A DNA stretch of 23,292 nt from the NCBI GenBank assembly GCA_047624005.1, contig JBLHPE010000032.1, forward strand, positions 1 through 23,292, read 5' to 3'. Every line of letters starts with the position of its first letter. Within the stretch, counting starts at the first letter, position 1. This DNA is from Ascidiaceihabitans sp047624005 (GTDB lineage Bacteria > Pseudomonadota > Alphaproteobacteria > Rhodobacterales > Rhodobacteraceae). The notes beneath the pieces were generated by a model. That model made no database searches, was not told the DNA's origin, and saw only the letters and a list, made by a program, of their open reading frames with translations. Below, in pieces: positions 1 to 7,839 of this stretch. The translations under genes were made by a program, and so were the position numbers.

Positions 1-600
1 CCTTCACGGTTGGGGCTGTAAACGACGCGCCGGTGAGCGCTGACACAACGATTGTTGTGACCGAAGACACGGTGTTCAACGGAAGTGTTACGGCGACGGA
101 TGTGGAGGGGGATGACCTTACATTCACGGCTGTTGCGGACCAAGCTTCGGCCAATGGCACGGTTGTGATGCAACCCGATGGGACGTACGTCTTTACGCCG
201 GATGCAGATTACACGGGCCCGGGCAGCTTTAGCTACACGGTGACGGACAGCGCAGGCGACAGTGACACGGCGACGGTGTCCTTCACGGTTGGGGCTGTAA
301 ACGACGCGCCGGTGAGCGCTGACACAACGATTGTTGTGACCGAAGACACGGTGTTCAACGGAAGTGTTACGGCGACGGATGTGGAGGGGGATGACCTTAC
401 ATTCACAGCTGTTGCGGACCAGGCTTCGGCCAATGGCACGGTTGTGATGCAACCCGATGGCACGTACGTCTTTACGCCGGATGCAGATTACACGGGCCCG
501 GGCAGCTTTAGCTACACGGTGACGGACAGCGCAGGCGACAGTGATACGGCGACGGTGTCCTTCACGGTTGGGGCGGTAAACGACGCGCCGGTCAGCGCTG
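1..600 (+). repeat. 279-bp in-frame tandem repeats (93 codons)
   Basis: Copy A (1-279) and copy B (280-558) differ at only four positions (128/407, 143/422, 182/461, 266/545). A third copy begins at 559 and is homologous only to about 600, where the sequence turns into a diverged domain. All four differences are third-codon-position and synonymous. The array probably continues upstream of the window, since base 1 already lies inside a unit. Confidence 0.95.
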
Positions 601-2993
601 AGCCCACCCTATTGTTGGGCGCTGTGACTGAGGACGACCCTTTAAATCTAATCGCAAATATTTCGCTTGGGGTTACTGATGTCGATCTTGACACCCTTAC
701 GTACTCTATCGTCGGTGGTGGAGTCGGCCAGTATGGCACTGCCTCGGTGGATGCCAGCGGGAATTTCACCTACACGTTGGTCAACGAAGCGATCACGGTA
801 CAAGGCCTTACGTCAACCGATCAGGAAGCCGAAATCTTCACAGTGGAGGTTAGCGATACCAGTGGCGAGATGGTTTCTGTTGCCGTGACTGCGACCGTCA
901 ATGGGGCAGATGAGCCACCGCTTACCCCCACTTCTGATCTTGTCATAGCAGAGGCCACGTTTGTTGCAGGCGGTTACGCCGCAGGATATTATACGGAAGG
1001 ATACGAGGGTGATCCTTATTATTATGAGGGTCCCTATGTGTCTGGCGGGTTTTTCTTTGACACCCTGTCTGTAGATGTTCTGGGCAATGATATCGGTGAT
1101 GGCGAGTTATCTGTCGCATACTATGGAATGGAAGCCGAGGTTTACGATCTAGCAAGCGGATATTATTATTACAGCCAAGTTACTGACGGTTTTTTCGGGA
1201 CTTTGACATTTGAAAACAACCAAATCGTTTTCACTCAAAGCAGTGATTTTCTTGGAGTCGATACCTTTACTTATACCGTTTCAGATCAAGTCGAGACATC
1301 TAGCGACGTCGGAGTGACCGTGGTGTCCGTGGACAGTGCTGCTTTAACCTTGGCTGTCGTGGGATCGGATGGTTCAGCTTTTACAACGGTAAATGCGTTG
1401 ATCACAGGTGACTCTCCGGTCGGTGATACGTTCGCAAGCAATGGTCTGACCCTTGGACTGCTGGACGGAGGCGTAACAACAACCAGTATTGTTGGTGATT
1501 ATGGAACGGCCACGATCGCGCAAGACGGGACCTGGACCTATACGCTTTCTGGAGATATGTCCGCAGCGCAAGCCGCCTTGGCAGCATCAGTCACCGGGGT
1601 CGTTGAAGAAGAGTTTACATTGCAAATTAGCGATAGCAGCGGTGGGTACGATACAACCACGCTGACTGCGGTTGTTCTGGCGGAAGCTTCCGAAGCCATG
1701 CCCGACATCGCAGTCACGGAAGGTGCTTTGACGATGAATGTGTTGGCCAATGACAGCACGGCGGGCACCGCGACCATTATAAGCTTCGCCGGAAGTTATG
1801 TACCTGGCGCAAATGTCGACATTTATGATCTAGGTGGGTCCTATGCAGGTTATGTATCAATTGGTGGGAGTGGCGCCCAATCATTGATTTTCACCCCGAT
1901 AGAGGGCTTTTTTGGGGTCGCAACGTTCGATTATACCTTCGAAGATGAATTCGGTTTCACTGATAGCAGTAATGCAATTGTATACGTGGCTGCAGACGAC
2001 AGCACCCTTCTGGCTGCAGGTGTCACCGCACCAGATTTGGCCATCACCATTGCCGCTGTTAGTGGAAACCCGGCTGGCAACCTAAGTATCACGGCAGGTG
2101 CTACTTTCACCGGCACATTAAACAGTTTCAATATTATCCTGTTCGCTGATGGAGTGTATGCGGGGACATTTTTGGTAAGTGACGACCCTGACTTTACCGA
2201 TGCAAACCCAAATTTTGACATAGCTTTGGCAAGTGTGGATGGACTGGCAGAGCAATTGGGCGAGATAAATCAGTTCTTTTTGACGGCAGAATATGAAGTA
2301 CCCGGTCTAACTGTCACTGACCCTGTCACTGTCACTTATAGTGTGACGGAAACGGCTGAAATCTCTATTGCCTCAACCGCGCAAAACCTTGCCGGCACTG
2401 CCGGGGCTGACCTGCTTTTGGGCAGTGATCTGGCTGATACAATCGATGGCGGCGCTGGGGCTGATGTTATCCTTGGGTTCACGGGTAACGACAGTCTGGA
2501 TGGTGTTGGTGATGATTTCATTTCATTCAGCGGCTCGGCGGCTGTCGGTTTGAACGGGGGGACTGGGCGCGATGTTCTTTCGTTGATGTTTGACGGAACT
2601 GTGGACTTACAAGCCCTGAACGCCACCAGCATTGAGGCGATAGATTTAACCAACACGACCGCTCAGAACCTTGAAATGTCGTTGGCAGATTTGATCGCGA
2701 TTTTTGATACAGGCGACATTGACCTGAATGCGGTGCTAGAGGTCGATGCCACAAGTCTGACCTACGATCCGCTCACAACATTAACCATTTTAGGTGATAC
2801 CTCGGATTCCGTAAACATTACTGGGTTAAATATGGACCAATATTTCCAAGAGACTGGGAACACCGTACAAACTGAAACGGGCGAAACGTTATCAATCTGG
2901 CAAATCGTCGATTATAGCGGTGTTGGCGACGTCCTTGCCAAACTTGGCATTGATACCGATGTTGCGGTGGTTGGTGGCGGTGGGCTTTCATAG
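1..2993 (+). CDS. Giant VCBS/cadherin-like repeat protein with C-terminal RTX motif (5'-truncated)
   Basis: The reading frame is open from the first base, so the true start lies outside; GTG at 33 is only an internal codon. About 996 residues are visible. Two 93-residue repeats (ending in a VNDAPVSA linker) are identical in protein sequence, and the start of a third follows. They have the VTEDTVFNGSVTATD and SYTVTDSAGD signatures of VCBS/cadherin-like adhesin domains. Diverged VCBS-type domains follow (about 601-910, 1340-1680, 1690-1990), with a Tyr/Gly-rich insertion near 960-1190. Around 2395-2510 there is a short RTX-like block (GTAGADLLLGSDLADTIDGG, then GGAGADVILG), followed by about 150 acidic, Cys-free residues ending in GGGGLS. 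RTX proteins of this kind are normally exported by type I secretion using a C-terminal signal. No secretion genes lie nearby. The likely role is cell-surface adhesion or biofilm matrix, which is inferred. The family call is firm; the ligand is unknown. Confidence 0.9.
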   Translation, partial: FTVGAVNDAPVSADTTIVVTEDTVFNGSVTATDVEGDDLTFTAVADQASANGTVVMQPDGTYVFTPDADYTGPGSFSYTVTDSAGDSDTATVSFTVGAVNDAPVSADTTIVVTEDTVFNGSVTATDVEGDDLTFTAVADQASANGTVVMQPDGTYVFTPDADYTGPGSFSYTVTDSAGDSDTATVSFTVGAVNDAPVSAEPTLLLGAVTEDDPLNLIANISLGVTDVDLDTLTYSIVGGGVGQYGTASVDASGNFTYTLVNEAITVQGLTSTDQEAEIFTVEVSDTSGEMVSVAVTATVNGADEPPLTPTSDLVIAEATFVAGGYAAGYYTEGYEGDPYYYEGPYVSGGFFFDTLSVDVLGNDIGDGELSVAYYGMEAEVYDLASGYYYYSQVTDGFFGTLTFENNQIVFTQSSDFLGVDTFTYTVSDQVETSSDVGVTVVSVDSAALTLAVVGSDGSAFTTVNALITGDSPVGDTFASNGLTLGLLDGGVTTTSIVGDYGTATIAQDGTWTYTLSGDMSAAQAALAASVTGVVEEEFTLQISDSSGGYDTTTLTAVVLAEASEAMPDIAVTEGALTMNVLANDSTAGTATIISFAGSYVPGANVDIYDLGGSYAGYVSIGGSGAQSLIFTPIEGFFGVATFDYTFEDEFGFTDSSNAIVYVAADDSTLLAAGVTAPDLAITIAAVSGNPAGNLSITAGATFTGTLNSFNIILFADGVYAGTFLVSDDPDFTDANPNFDIALASVDGLAEQLGEINQFFLTAEYEVPGLTVTDPVTVTYSVTETAEISIASTAQNLAGTAGADLLLGSDLADTIDGGAGADVILGFTGNDSLDGVGDDFISFSGSAAVGLNGGTGRDVLSLMFDGTVDLQALNATSIEAIDLTNTTAQNLEMSLADLIAIFDTGDIDLNAVLEVDATSLTYDPLTTLTILGDTSDSVNITGLNMDQYFQETGNTVQTETGETLSIWQIVDYSGVGDVLAKLGIDTDVAVVGGGGLS
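2380..2520 (+). other. RTX-like calcium-binding nonapeptide block within the adhesin
   Basis: Glycine/aspartate-rich repeats of the GGxGxDxxx type are seen: GTAGADLLLGSDLADTIDGG, GGAGADVILG, then FTGNDSLDG. A single degenerate GGTGRDVLSL follows near 2555. Only three or four units are present, so this is a minimal RTX block. In RTX proteins these motifs bind calcium and help folding after type I secretion. The motif is seen directly; the secretion route is inferred. Confidence 0.8.
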
Positions 2994-3083
2994 TCAAAAG
3001 AATGCTCCCCTCGTTTTTTGATCACTTTTACGCTTTGATGTCGTGATCTGGGGGGGCAGTCGGTTTGTGGTTTTTGTCGTTAA

Positions 3084-3126
3084 GGCGGATCAGCGGATTA
3101 CAGGCTGAAAAGTTCTTTGATCCGCC
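3084..3126. other. Inverted repeat at the convergent 3' ends
   Basis: GGCGGATCA (3084-3092) pairs with TGATCCGCC (3118-3126) across a 25-base loop that contains the channel gene's stop codon. There is no clear T tract on either strand, so it may be a transcript-end structure rather than a canonical Rho-independent terminator. Confidence 0.3.
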
Positions 3127-4609
3127 CTGCAAGGCGGTTGGCCAGCGATTCTGTTTCTCCATCCTTAGATTTGGCCGCGATATCATCCTTGGCTTTTCCA
3201 GTGACGGCCATACGTTCCGCCATCATCTCACTTAAGCGTTTAACGATCTCGGGCCTTGCATCCAACAGAGGGCGCAAGGCATCGCGGTCAATGCGGTAAA
3301 CCACGGCTTCGCCATCTGCGCGTACAGTGGCGTTGCACATGTCCCCCGTAAGCAAAGAAATCTCAGCAAACAGATTGCTAGGCCCAAGGCTTGCAACATT
3401 CTGCGTTTTGCCATCGGGCAAATCAATGTAGACGCCCAAAGCACCACTGGCGATGATATAAAGTGAATTACTTTCTTCGCCCTGTCGCACCATAATTTCT
3501 GGAAACCCCACCTCGAGCCGTTGAGAGGCTTGCGCGAGTTGGTCTATTTCCGCTTCAGTCAAAACAGAGAAAATCTGATGCGACTTTAGCAAAGGTTTGA
3601 GTTCTTGAAGGGGGTCCGGGGCGGTGGTTTGTTCAATAGGGTCGCCGATGGAAATCTCATGACGAAAGATTGAAACACCTCTGCGCCGCAACCCATACCA
3701 AAGCCCGGACAAGACGTCGTTTCGGATGCCGGCCAAGAACGGAACACGAGTATGGAACATCAATCTGTAAATGACACCGTGTGAGGTATAATCGTAGACG
3801 TGCGCCACCGGTGCTGGCGTCTTTAAGATACCGCTACAATTGGCAGCAGCGTCGAGGATACAGGCCTTTACGACATCTATAGAGGCATCTTTTTCGATGT
3901 GGATCTTGATGATATCGAGGCGATGCCCATTGGGGCGGTTGAAGTTAACAATTTTGCTTTTTGAGACGACAGAGTTTGGGATCGTAAGTTCGGTTTCAAA
4001 CTCGGTGAGGAACGTCACAACACGCCAGTTCATGTCGATCACTTGACCAAGCTGACCATCGACCACAATCCATTCATCTTTTTCAAAGGTCCGGGTGATG
4101 CTCAAGCTCAATCCCGCAAACACATCTGACAGTGTACTTTGGGCTGAATACCCCAAAACAATCGCGACAACACCAGACGTGGCAAGCAAAGGAGTAATAG
4201 GTTGTGCAAAAACAAAGTGCATGATCCCCGCTGCAAAGATCATGTAAACAAACAGCGAGATTGTTTGTTTTAACAGGATTGGGATAACCAGCGTTCCATT
4301 TTTCTTAAGGAGACCATTCCATAGGAAAAAATCTAGAAATTGGTTGGCTGAAAAACTAAGTGCAAGCCACCAAAGGATCTTTAACCCCAGAGATGCAATC
4401 CACGCGGTACCGTTCAAAAATAAGTAGTTTTGCCAGAGGTTTTCGGTCAACAGAAGCGATGAGAATATAAGTAACGAACAAAACGCGATCAGGAAATTTC
4501 TGTTCTTCTTTGCGAATTTGATGGATGCAAAAATTCGATACAACGCCATTATCAATACAAAAACTGCGAGATAGGCCATTATAATTTTAAAGTAGTCAAA
4601 AATTGGCAT
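3098..4609 (-). CDS. MscS-family mechanosensitive channel with C-terminal cyclic-nucleotide-binding-like domain
   Basis: A 503-residue inner-membrane protein. Hydrophobic helices lie at about 10-29, 38-56, 66-92 and 107-135. The pore-lining MscS helix is about 140-170 (LLATSGVVAIVLGYSAQSTL), followed by the MscS beta domain, including ITRTFEKDEWIVVDG, GQVIDMNWRVV and IPNSVVSKSKI. Residues about 345-460 form a cNMP-binding fold (LYIIASGALGVYIDLPDG, then FAEISLLTG). This layout matches the bCNG branch of the MscS superfamily, some members of which respond to cyclic nucleotides and others to tension. The phosphate-binding cassette reads FAEISLLTGDMCNATV: the glutamate (E416) is kept, but the expected Gly is Ala415 and the usual Arg is Cys425, so ligand binding is doubtful. 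It is convergent with the adhesin gene and divergent from the caspase-like gene. The ATG at 4609 has no strong Shine-Dalgarno sequence. Confidence 0.92.
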   Translation of the reverse strand: MPIFDYFKIIMAYLAVFVLIMALYRIFASIKFAKKNRNFLIAFCSLLIFSSLLLTENLWQNYLFLNGTAWIASLGLKILWWLALSFSANQFLDFFLWNGLLKKNGTLVIPILLKQTISLFVYMIFAAGIMHFVFAQPITPLLATSGVVAIVLGYSAQSTLSDVFAGLSLSITRTFEKDEWIVVDGQLGQVIDMNWRVVTFLTEFETELTIPNSVVSKSKIVNFNRPNGHRLDIIKIHIEKDASIDVVKACILDAAANCSGILKTPAPVAHVYDYTSHGVIYRLMFHTRVPFLAGIRNDVLSGLWYGLRRRGVSIFRHEISIGDPIEQTTAPDPLQELKPLLKSHQIFSVLTEAEIDQLAQASQRLEVGFPEIMVRQGEESNSLYIIASGALGVYIDLPDGKTQNVASLGPSNLFAEISLLTGDMCNATVRADGEAVVYRIDRDALRPLLDARPEIVKRLSEMMAERMAVTGKAKDDIAAKSKDGETESLANRLAGRIKELFSL

Positions 4610-5027
4610 AATAGGTTAAGCGTTCCGCTAATTTTAATTGAAATCGTAACGGTTTACATGAAAAAGCAAATCGGTAGACTAGCCAAAAATTCTATCTCTT
4701 TATCGTGACCTCGTCTATTAAGATTTCCAATCTCACGGCTGGTGACTCTCGCAGCCGCTAAAACCCAAGTTGGTCCTATTCTAGCCTGTTTTGGCCGCTC
4801 TAGAGCAATGCCTGAAGAACCGTGACTGCAATGGGTCGTTGGACAAGGATTGAGTGGATATCCTGATGGTGGTCAATTTGTGCCGACAAATCTGAAAAGC
4901 CGACGTTCTAACCGAAAAATCGGGTTGTTAGTTTTTCGCTATTTCTACATGCATGCTTTCCTTGAAATCGTATCATTCCGGTTGAGAGTTTCGCTTGCTG
5001 CTTTCTATTTAAGTACAGGAACTGCCT
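4610..5027. other. Divergent intergenic region, no gene recognised
   Basis: This 418-base stretch separates the minus-strand channel gene from the plus-strand caspase-like gene, so it must hold promoters for both. A sigma70-like pair, TTGAGA (4982-4987) and TATTTA (5006-5011) with an 18-base spacer, points toward the caspase-like gene. A 66-codon frame at 4850-5050 has no coding character or ribosome-binding site and overlaps that gene's start. Nothing else is recognisable. Confidence 0.4.
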
Positions 5028-5909
5028 GTGGTAAAAAGGCTCGTTCGTAAAATCTGGGAATTTCCAATTGTGATTTTAATGTTCAGAATTTTCGTGCTTT
5101 TTCTTATCCTTGCCTGTGGAATAACACCGTTGGCAGCTAAGGCGGAAATTCGCATTGCGTTGGTTGTTGGAAATGGGAGTTACAGCACTGTTTCATCGCT
5201 AGATAATCCTGCTCGTGACGCCAAGCTAATGGCAAATACTCTGAAGAGATTAGGGTTTGAAGTTTCCCTTTTGGTGAATTCCAATCAAGCAGACTTGCGA
5301 CTTGGTATTTCTCAGTTTGGTCGTGATTTACGCAATGCTGGTCGGGATGCAACGGTACTGTTTTATTATGCGGGCCACGGCGTACAATCCTTTGGTACCA
5401 ACTACCTTTTGCCAGTTGATATTGATCTGATTGATACCGCTGATCTTGATTTGGTGGCAATCGAGGCCGCATCGGTATTACAGCAAATGAAATTTGCTAA
5501 AAACCAAACGAATATTGTGATCCTTGATGCCTGCCGCAACAATCCGTTCGAGAACATTCCGACATTTGATGACAATGGACTGGCTGAAATGAATACACCG
5601 ACGGGTACCTTTCTTTCATATGCAACCGCACCGGGAGAAGCCGCATTTGATGGCGCAGGCGGCAACAGTCCTTTCACCAGCGCTTTGGCCAATGAATTGA
5701 TGGTAGCAGGTGTTCTGGTCGAACAGATGTTTAAAAAGGTTCGTGTTGCAGTATTCAAAGAAACCGGAGGACTGCAAACACCTTGGGACGCATCTTCTTT
5801 AACTGCTGATTTTATCTTTGCCGCCGGAAAGGCCGAAATCTCTATTTCAGACAGTTCCAAGGCAACACGTGCGATCACGCAAGCCCCTTCGCCCGAGCAA
5901 TATGATTGA
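5028..5909 (+). CDS. Caspase-like (peptidase C14 / metacaspase-type) exported protein
   Basis: 293 residues if GTG 5028 is used. An N-terminal signal peptide (hydrophobic run FVLFLILACGITPL, cleavage after AAKA near residue 39) suggests periplasmic or surface location. A caspase-fold domain spans about residues 41-265. IRIALVVGNGSY is the first strand, the catalytic His is H117 in YYAGHGVQ, and the catalytic Cys is C169 in ILDACRNNPF. Both dyad residues are intact, so activity is plausible; targets are unknown. A short Pro-containing tail follows, with none of the fused peptidoglycan-binding or SEL1 domains seen in longer relatives. Start choice is open: GTG 5028 has AGGA 7 bases upstream, GTG 5070 has GGGAA 9 bases upstream, and ATG 5079 gives a neat signal peptide but lacks a Shine-Dalgarno sequence. 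The gene is monocistronic and convergent with the next operon. Confidence 0.88.
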   Translation: MVKRLVRKIWEFPIVILMFRIFVLFLILACGITPLAAKAEIRIALVVGNGSYSTVSSLDNPARDAKLMANTLKRLGFEVSLLVNSNQADLRLGISQFGRDLRNAGRDATVLFYYAGHGVQSFGTNYLLPVDIDLIDTADLDLVAIEAASVLQQMKFAKNQTNIVILDACRNNPFENIPTFDDNGLAEMNTPTGTFLSYATAPGEAAFDGAGGNSPFTSALANELMVAGVLVEQMFKKVRVAVFKETGGLQTPWDASSLTADFIFAAGKAEISISDSSKATRAITQAPSPEQYD

Positions 5910-5991
5910 GGAACGCACTGCCTGAAACCAATAATGATCAAAAGCAGACCTTAAACAATTGCGCAGAAAATGGCAGTTTCAAACAAGAAGT

Positions 5992-7251
5992 TTAAATCAA
6001 CATTGTCGATAAGCTTGGGAAATAACTTAGAAGGATCAAAACCAAAGCCACTGCCAAAAGGAACGGCCACAACGCCTTTAGGATGGTACCGGGCGGCGTG
6101 TCGCTCATGGATGATGCGATGTAGAGGCCAATCCCGACGGGCGGTGTTAAAAGGCCCAAAACCAGATTTAGGCAGATCACGACACCGAATTGATAAGGGC
6201 TGATGTCATAATTTCCTGTGGCAATCGGTAGGAGTATTGGTGTGATCAAGATGATTGCTGCAATGCCATCGATCACCATTCCAACCAGCAACAAGGCCGC
6301 ATTGACGATAAGAAAAAACATGAACGGATCGGAGGTGATTGAGGTGATCAGAGATGCCAGTTTTTGCGGAACTTCTTCGTAAATGATGACCCACCCGAAT
6401 ACATTGGCGGCTGCGATCATAAAGAGGATCATTGAGGCGTTGATCGCTGTGCGTCTGAACATCTCACCCAGTTGTCGTGGTTTTAGTTCACCGTAAGCCA
6501 GCCAGCCAACTAGAAAAGCGATCAGGGATGCGACTGCTGCGGACTCAGTTGGGGTGGCCACGCCAAACAAGATGCCGCCGATGATTGCAACTGGGATCAA
6601 AAGGGCAGGTAGCGCTTCGATCAACGCACGGCTCGCATCTTTGCGCGACATCCACGCGCCTTTTGGGAATTGCTGTGTCCAGCCGATGATGGTGATGACC
6701 ACAACGAAGGCCAGTGACAACAACAGACCCGGAATAATACCTGCGATGAACATGTCGCCAATCGGCACCTGTGCCAGAACCCCAAAGATCACGAACATCA
6801 TCGACGGAGGAATGACAGGGGCCAACAAACCACCGGCAGCGGTTGTCGCAGCGGCGAAGCCTTTATCGTACCCCTCGGCCTCCATTGCGGGCACCATCGC
6901 GCGCGACATCACGGCAATCTGTGCGGTGGCTGATCCGATGATAGCTGCCATGAACATGTTGGTCAGCAGGTTGATATATGCCAGCCCACCGCGAAATCCG
7001 CCAACAAACACCCGCGCCATATTGATCAACCGTTTGGTCATGCCGCCTTCATTCATCAACTCGCCCGTCAGCATGAACAGCGGTACAGCCAGAAGCCCGT
7101 AGTTCTCGAGACCGCCGAACATTTTGAGGGCAAAGCTGTCGTAAAGAACGGTGTTGCCGCTTTCCCAGATGTACCAGATCGACGTGATGACCAATACAAT
7201 CGCTACGGGGACAGATAAAAACAGCGCGGTAAGGAAGACGGCGGGGCTCAT
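5992..7251 (-). CDS. dctM: TRAP transporter large permease, DctM type (first system)
   Basis: A 419-residue, highly hydrophobic protein of about 12 membrane segments, the normal DctM length. Typical DctM stretches are present: LENYGLLAVPLFMLTGELMN, then ATTAAGGLLAPVIPPSMMFV, then ATPTESAAVASL and GLLTPPVGIGLYIASSM. The longer open frame to 7332 is not used: the ATG at 7251 overlaps the dctQ stop as ATGA, and the protein then starts MSPAVFLTALFLSVP as expected for the family. It forms the Na+-driven channel with DctQ for the solute delivered by the DctP encoded upstream. It is the last gene of the minus-strand dioxygenase operon. The substrate is unknown; family substrates are mostly carboxylates. 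Confidence 0.95.
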   Translation of the reverse strand: MSPAVFLTALFLSVPVAIVLVITSIWYIWESGNTVLYDSFALKMFGGLENYGLLAVPLFMLTGELMNEGGMTKRLINMARVFVGGFRGGLAYINLLTNMFMAAIIGSATAQIAVMSRAMVPAMEAEGYDKGFAAATTAAGGLLAPVIPPSMMFVIFGVLAQVPIGDMFIAGIIPGLLLSLAFVVVITIIGWTQQFPKGAWMSRKDASRALIEALPALLIPVAIIGGILFGVATPTESAAVASLIAFLVGWLAYGELKPRQLGEMFRRTAINASMILFMIAAANVFGWVIIYEEVPQKLASLITSITSDPFMFFLIVNAALLLVGMVIDGIAAIILITPILLPIATGNYDISPYQFGVVICLNLVLGLLTPPVGIGLYIASSMSDTPPGTILKALWPFLLAVALVLILLSYFPSLSTMLI

Positions 7252-7775
7252 GCTTTGACCTTTGGGGTAGCAAATAAATGCATTGAGGAATGCAGCGTTG
7301 CACCCAGCGCAAACAGCCACATCACCATCCAAAATTGATATTTTGGTACGCCAAGCGTTGATGATGGTTCGGCGTAAATAAAGTTGAAGGTCTTTCCCTG
7401 AAACGTCCCGACGTCAAAGCCTGCGCGGACAAATTCAAGCGGCATAAACCAGCGCCAGCAGAACCAAAGCAGGGCAAGCGCGAAGGCAAAGACAACAACA
7501 TCTACAGTTTTCTTGATCACGGTTTTGCTGGTGTGCGACACTGCGTCAGGAAGCAATGTGATCGCCACCGAACTGCGGTGGTGTAGGGCGGCTGACGCGC
7601 CCAGAAAAGTCATCCATGCCATCGCGTATATCGCCAGTTCGTCCACCCAAAACAGCGCGTGGCCTGCAGTGCGTGTCACGACATTTAGTAAAACCAACAG
7701 CGTGACGGCGACCGCTAATACCGCAGCGCACCATAGTTCCACTCGCGCCCACGCTGCAGATATTTGATAAAGCAT
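7248..7775 (-). CDS. dctQ: TRAP transporter small permease, DctQ type (first system)
   Basis: 175 residues with four hydrophobic segments, near residues 11-35, 45-63, 85-108 and 145-165. It contains the family-typical FWVDELAIYAMAWMTFLGAS. The start is taken as ATG 7775, preceded by GAGGA with a 6-base spacer; a TTG at 7781 is the only in-frame alternative and is less likely. Its stop overlaps the dctM start by ATGA, which suggests translational coupling. DctQ is the membrane partner of DctM. The gene sits 64 bases downstream of dctP, and that gap contains a strong terminator-like hairpin that probably lowers permease expression relative to the binding protein. Confidence 0.93.
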   Translation of the reverse strand: MLYQISAAWARVELWCAAVLAVAVTLLVLLNVVTRTAGHALFWVDELAIYAMAWMTFLGASAALHHRSSVAITLLPDAVSHTSKTVIKKTVDVVVFAFALALLWFCWRWFMPLEFVRAGFDVGTFQGKTFNFIYAEPSSTLGVPKYQFWMVMWLFALGATLHSSMHLFATPKVKA

Positions 7776-7788
7776 GATCAATCCTCAC

Positions 7789-7820
7789 AAAAAAGGGGCG
7801 CAGGTCTGACCCACGCCCCT
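7789..7820 (-). terminator. Terminator-like hairpin between dctP and dctQ (first TRAP operon)
   Basis: Read on the minus strand, GGGGCG-TG-GGTC-A-GACC-TG-CGCCCC (7819 down to 7795) is a nearly symmetric stem, immediately followed by TTTTTT (7794-7789). This is a textbook intrinsic terminator shape inside an operon. The likely effect is partial termination, giving excess binding protein over DctQM. Confidence 0.88.
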
Positions 7821-7839
7821 GTTCTTCGTATTTGATAGG

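Noticed and set aside
1..600. Direct repeats as a possible CRISPR array
   Set aside because: Units are 279 bp, contiguous without spacers, in frame and clearly coding for VCBS-type domains.
3020..3048. GATCAC...GTGATC inverted repeat after the adhesin gene as terminator
   Set aside because: Only a 6-bp stem with a 17-base loop and no T run after it in either direction; the T run precedes it.
4850..5050. 66-codon frame in the channel/caspase intergenic region
   Set aside because: No ribosome-binding site, no recognisable features, and it overlaps the caspase-like gene start.
5402..5941. 179-codon minus-strand frame opposite the caspase-like gene
   Set aside because: Antisense to a gene with both catalytic motifs intact; low-complexity Ser/Ala-rich translation.
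6554..7102. 182-codon plus-strand frame opposite dctM
   Set aside because: It is the antisense shadow of a strongly conserved permease; no ribosome-binding site and no protein family features.
7252..7332. Upstream-extended N-terminus of the first DctM
   Set aside because: The extension lies inside dctQ; ATG 7251 overlapping the dctQ stop gives the family N-terminus.
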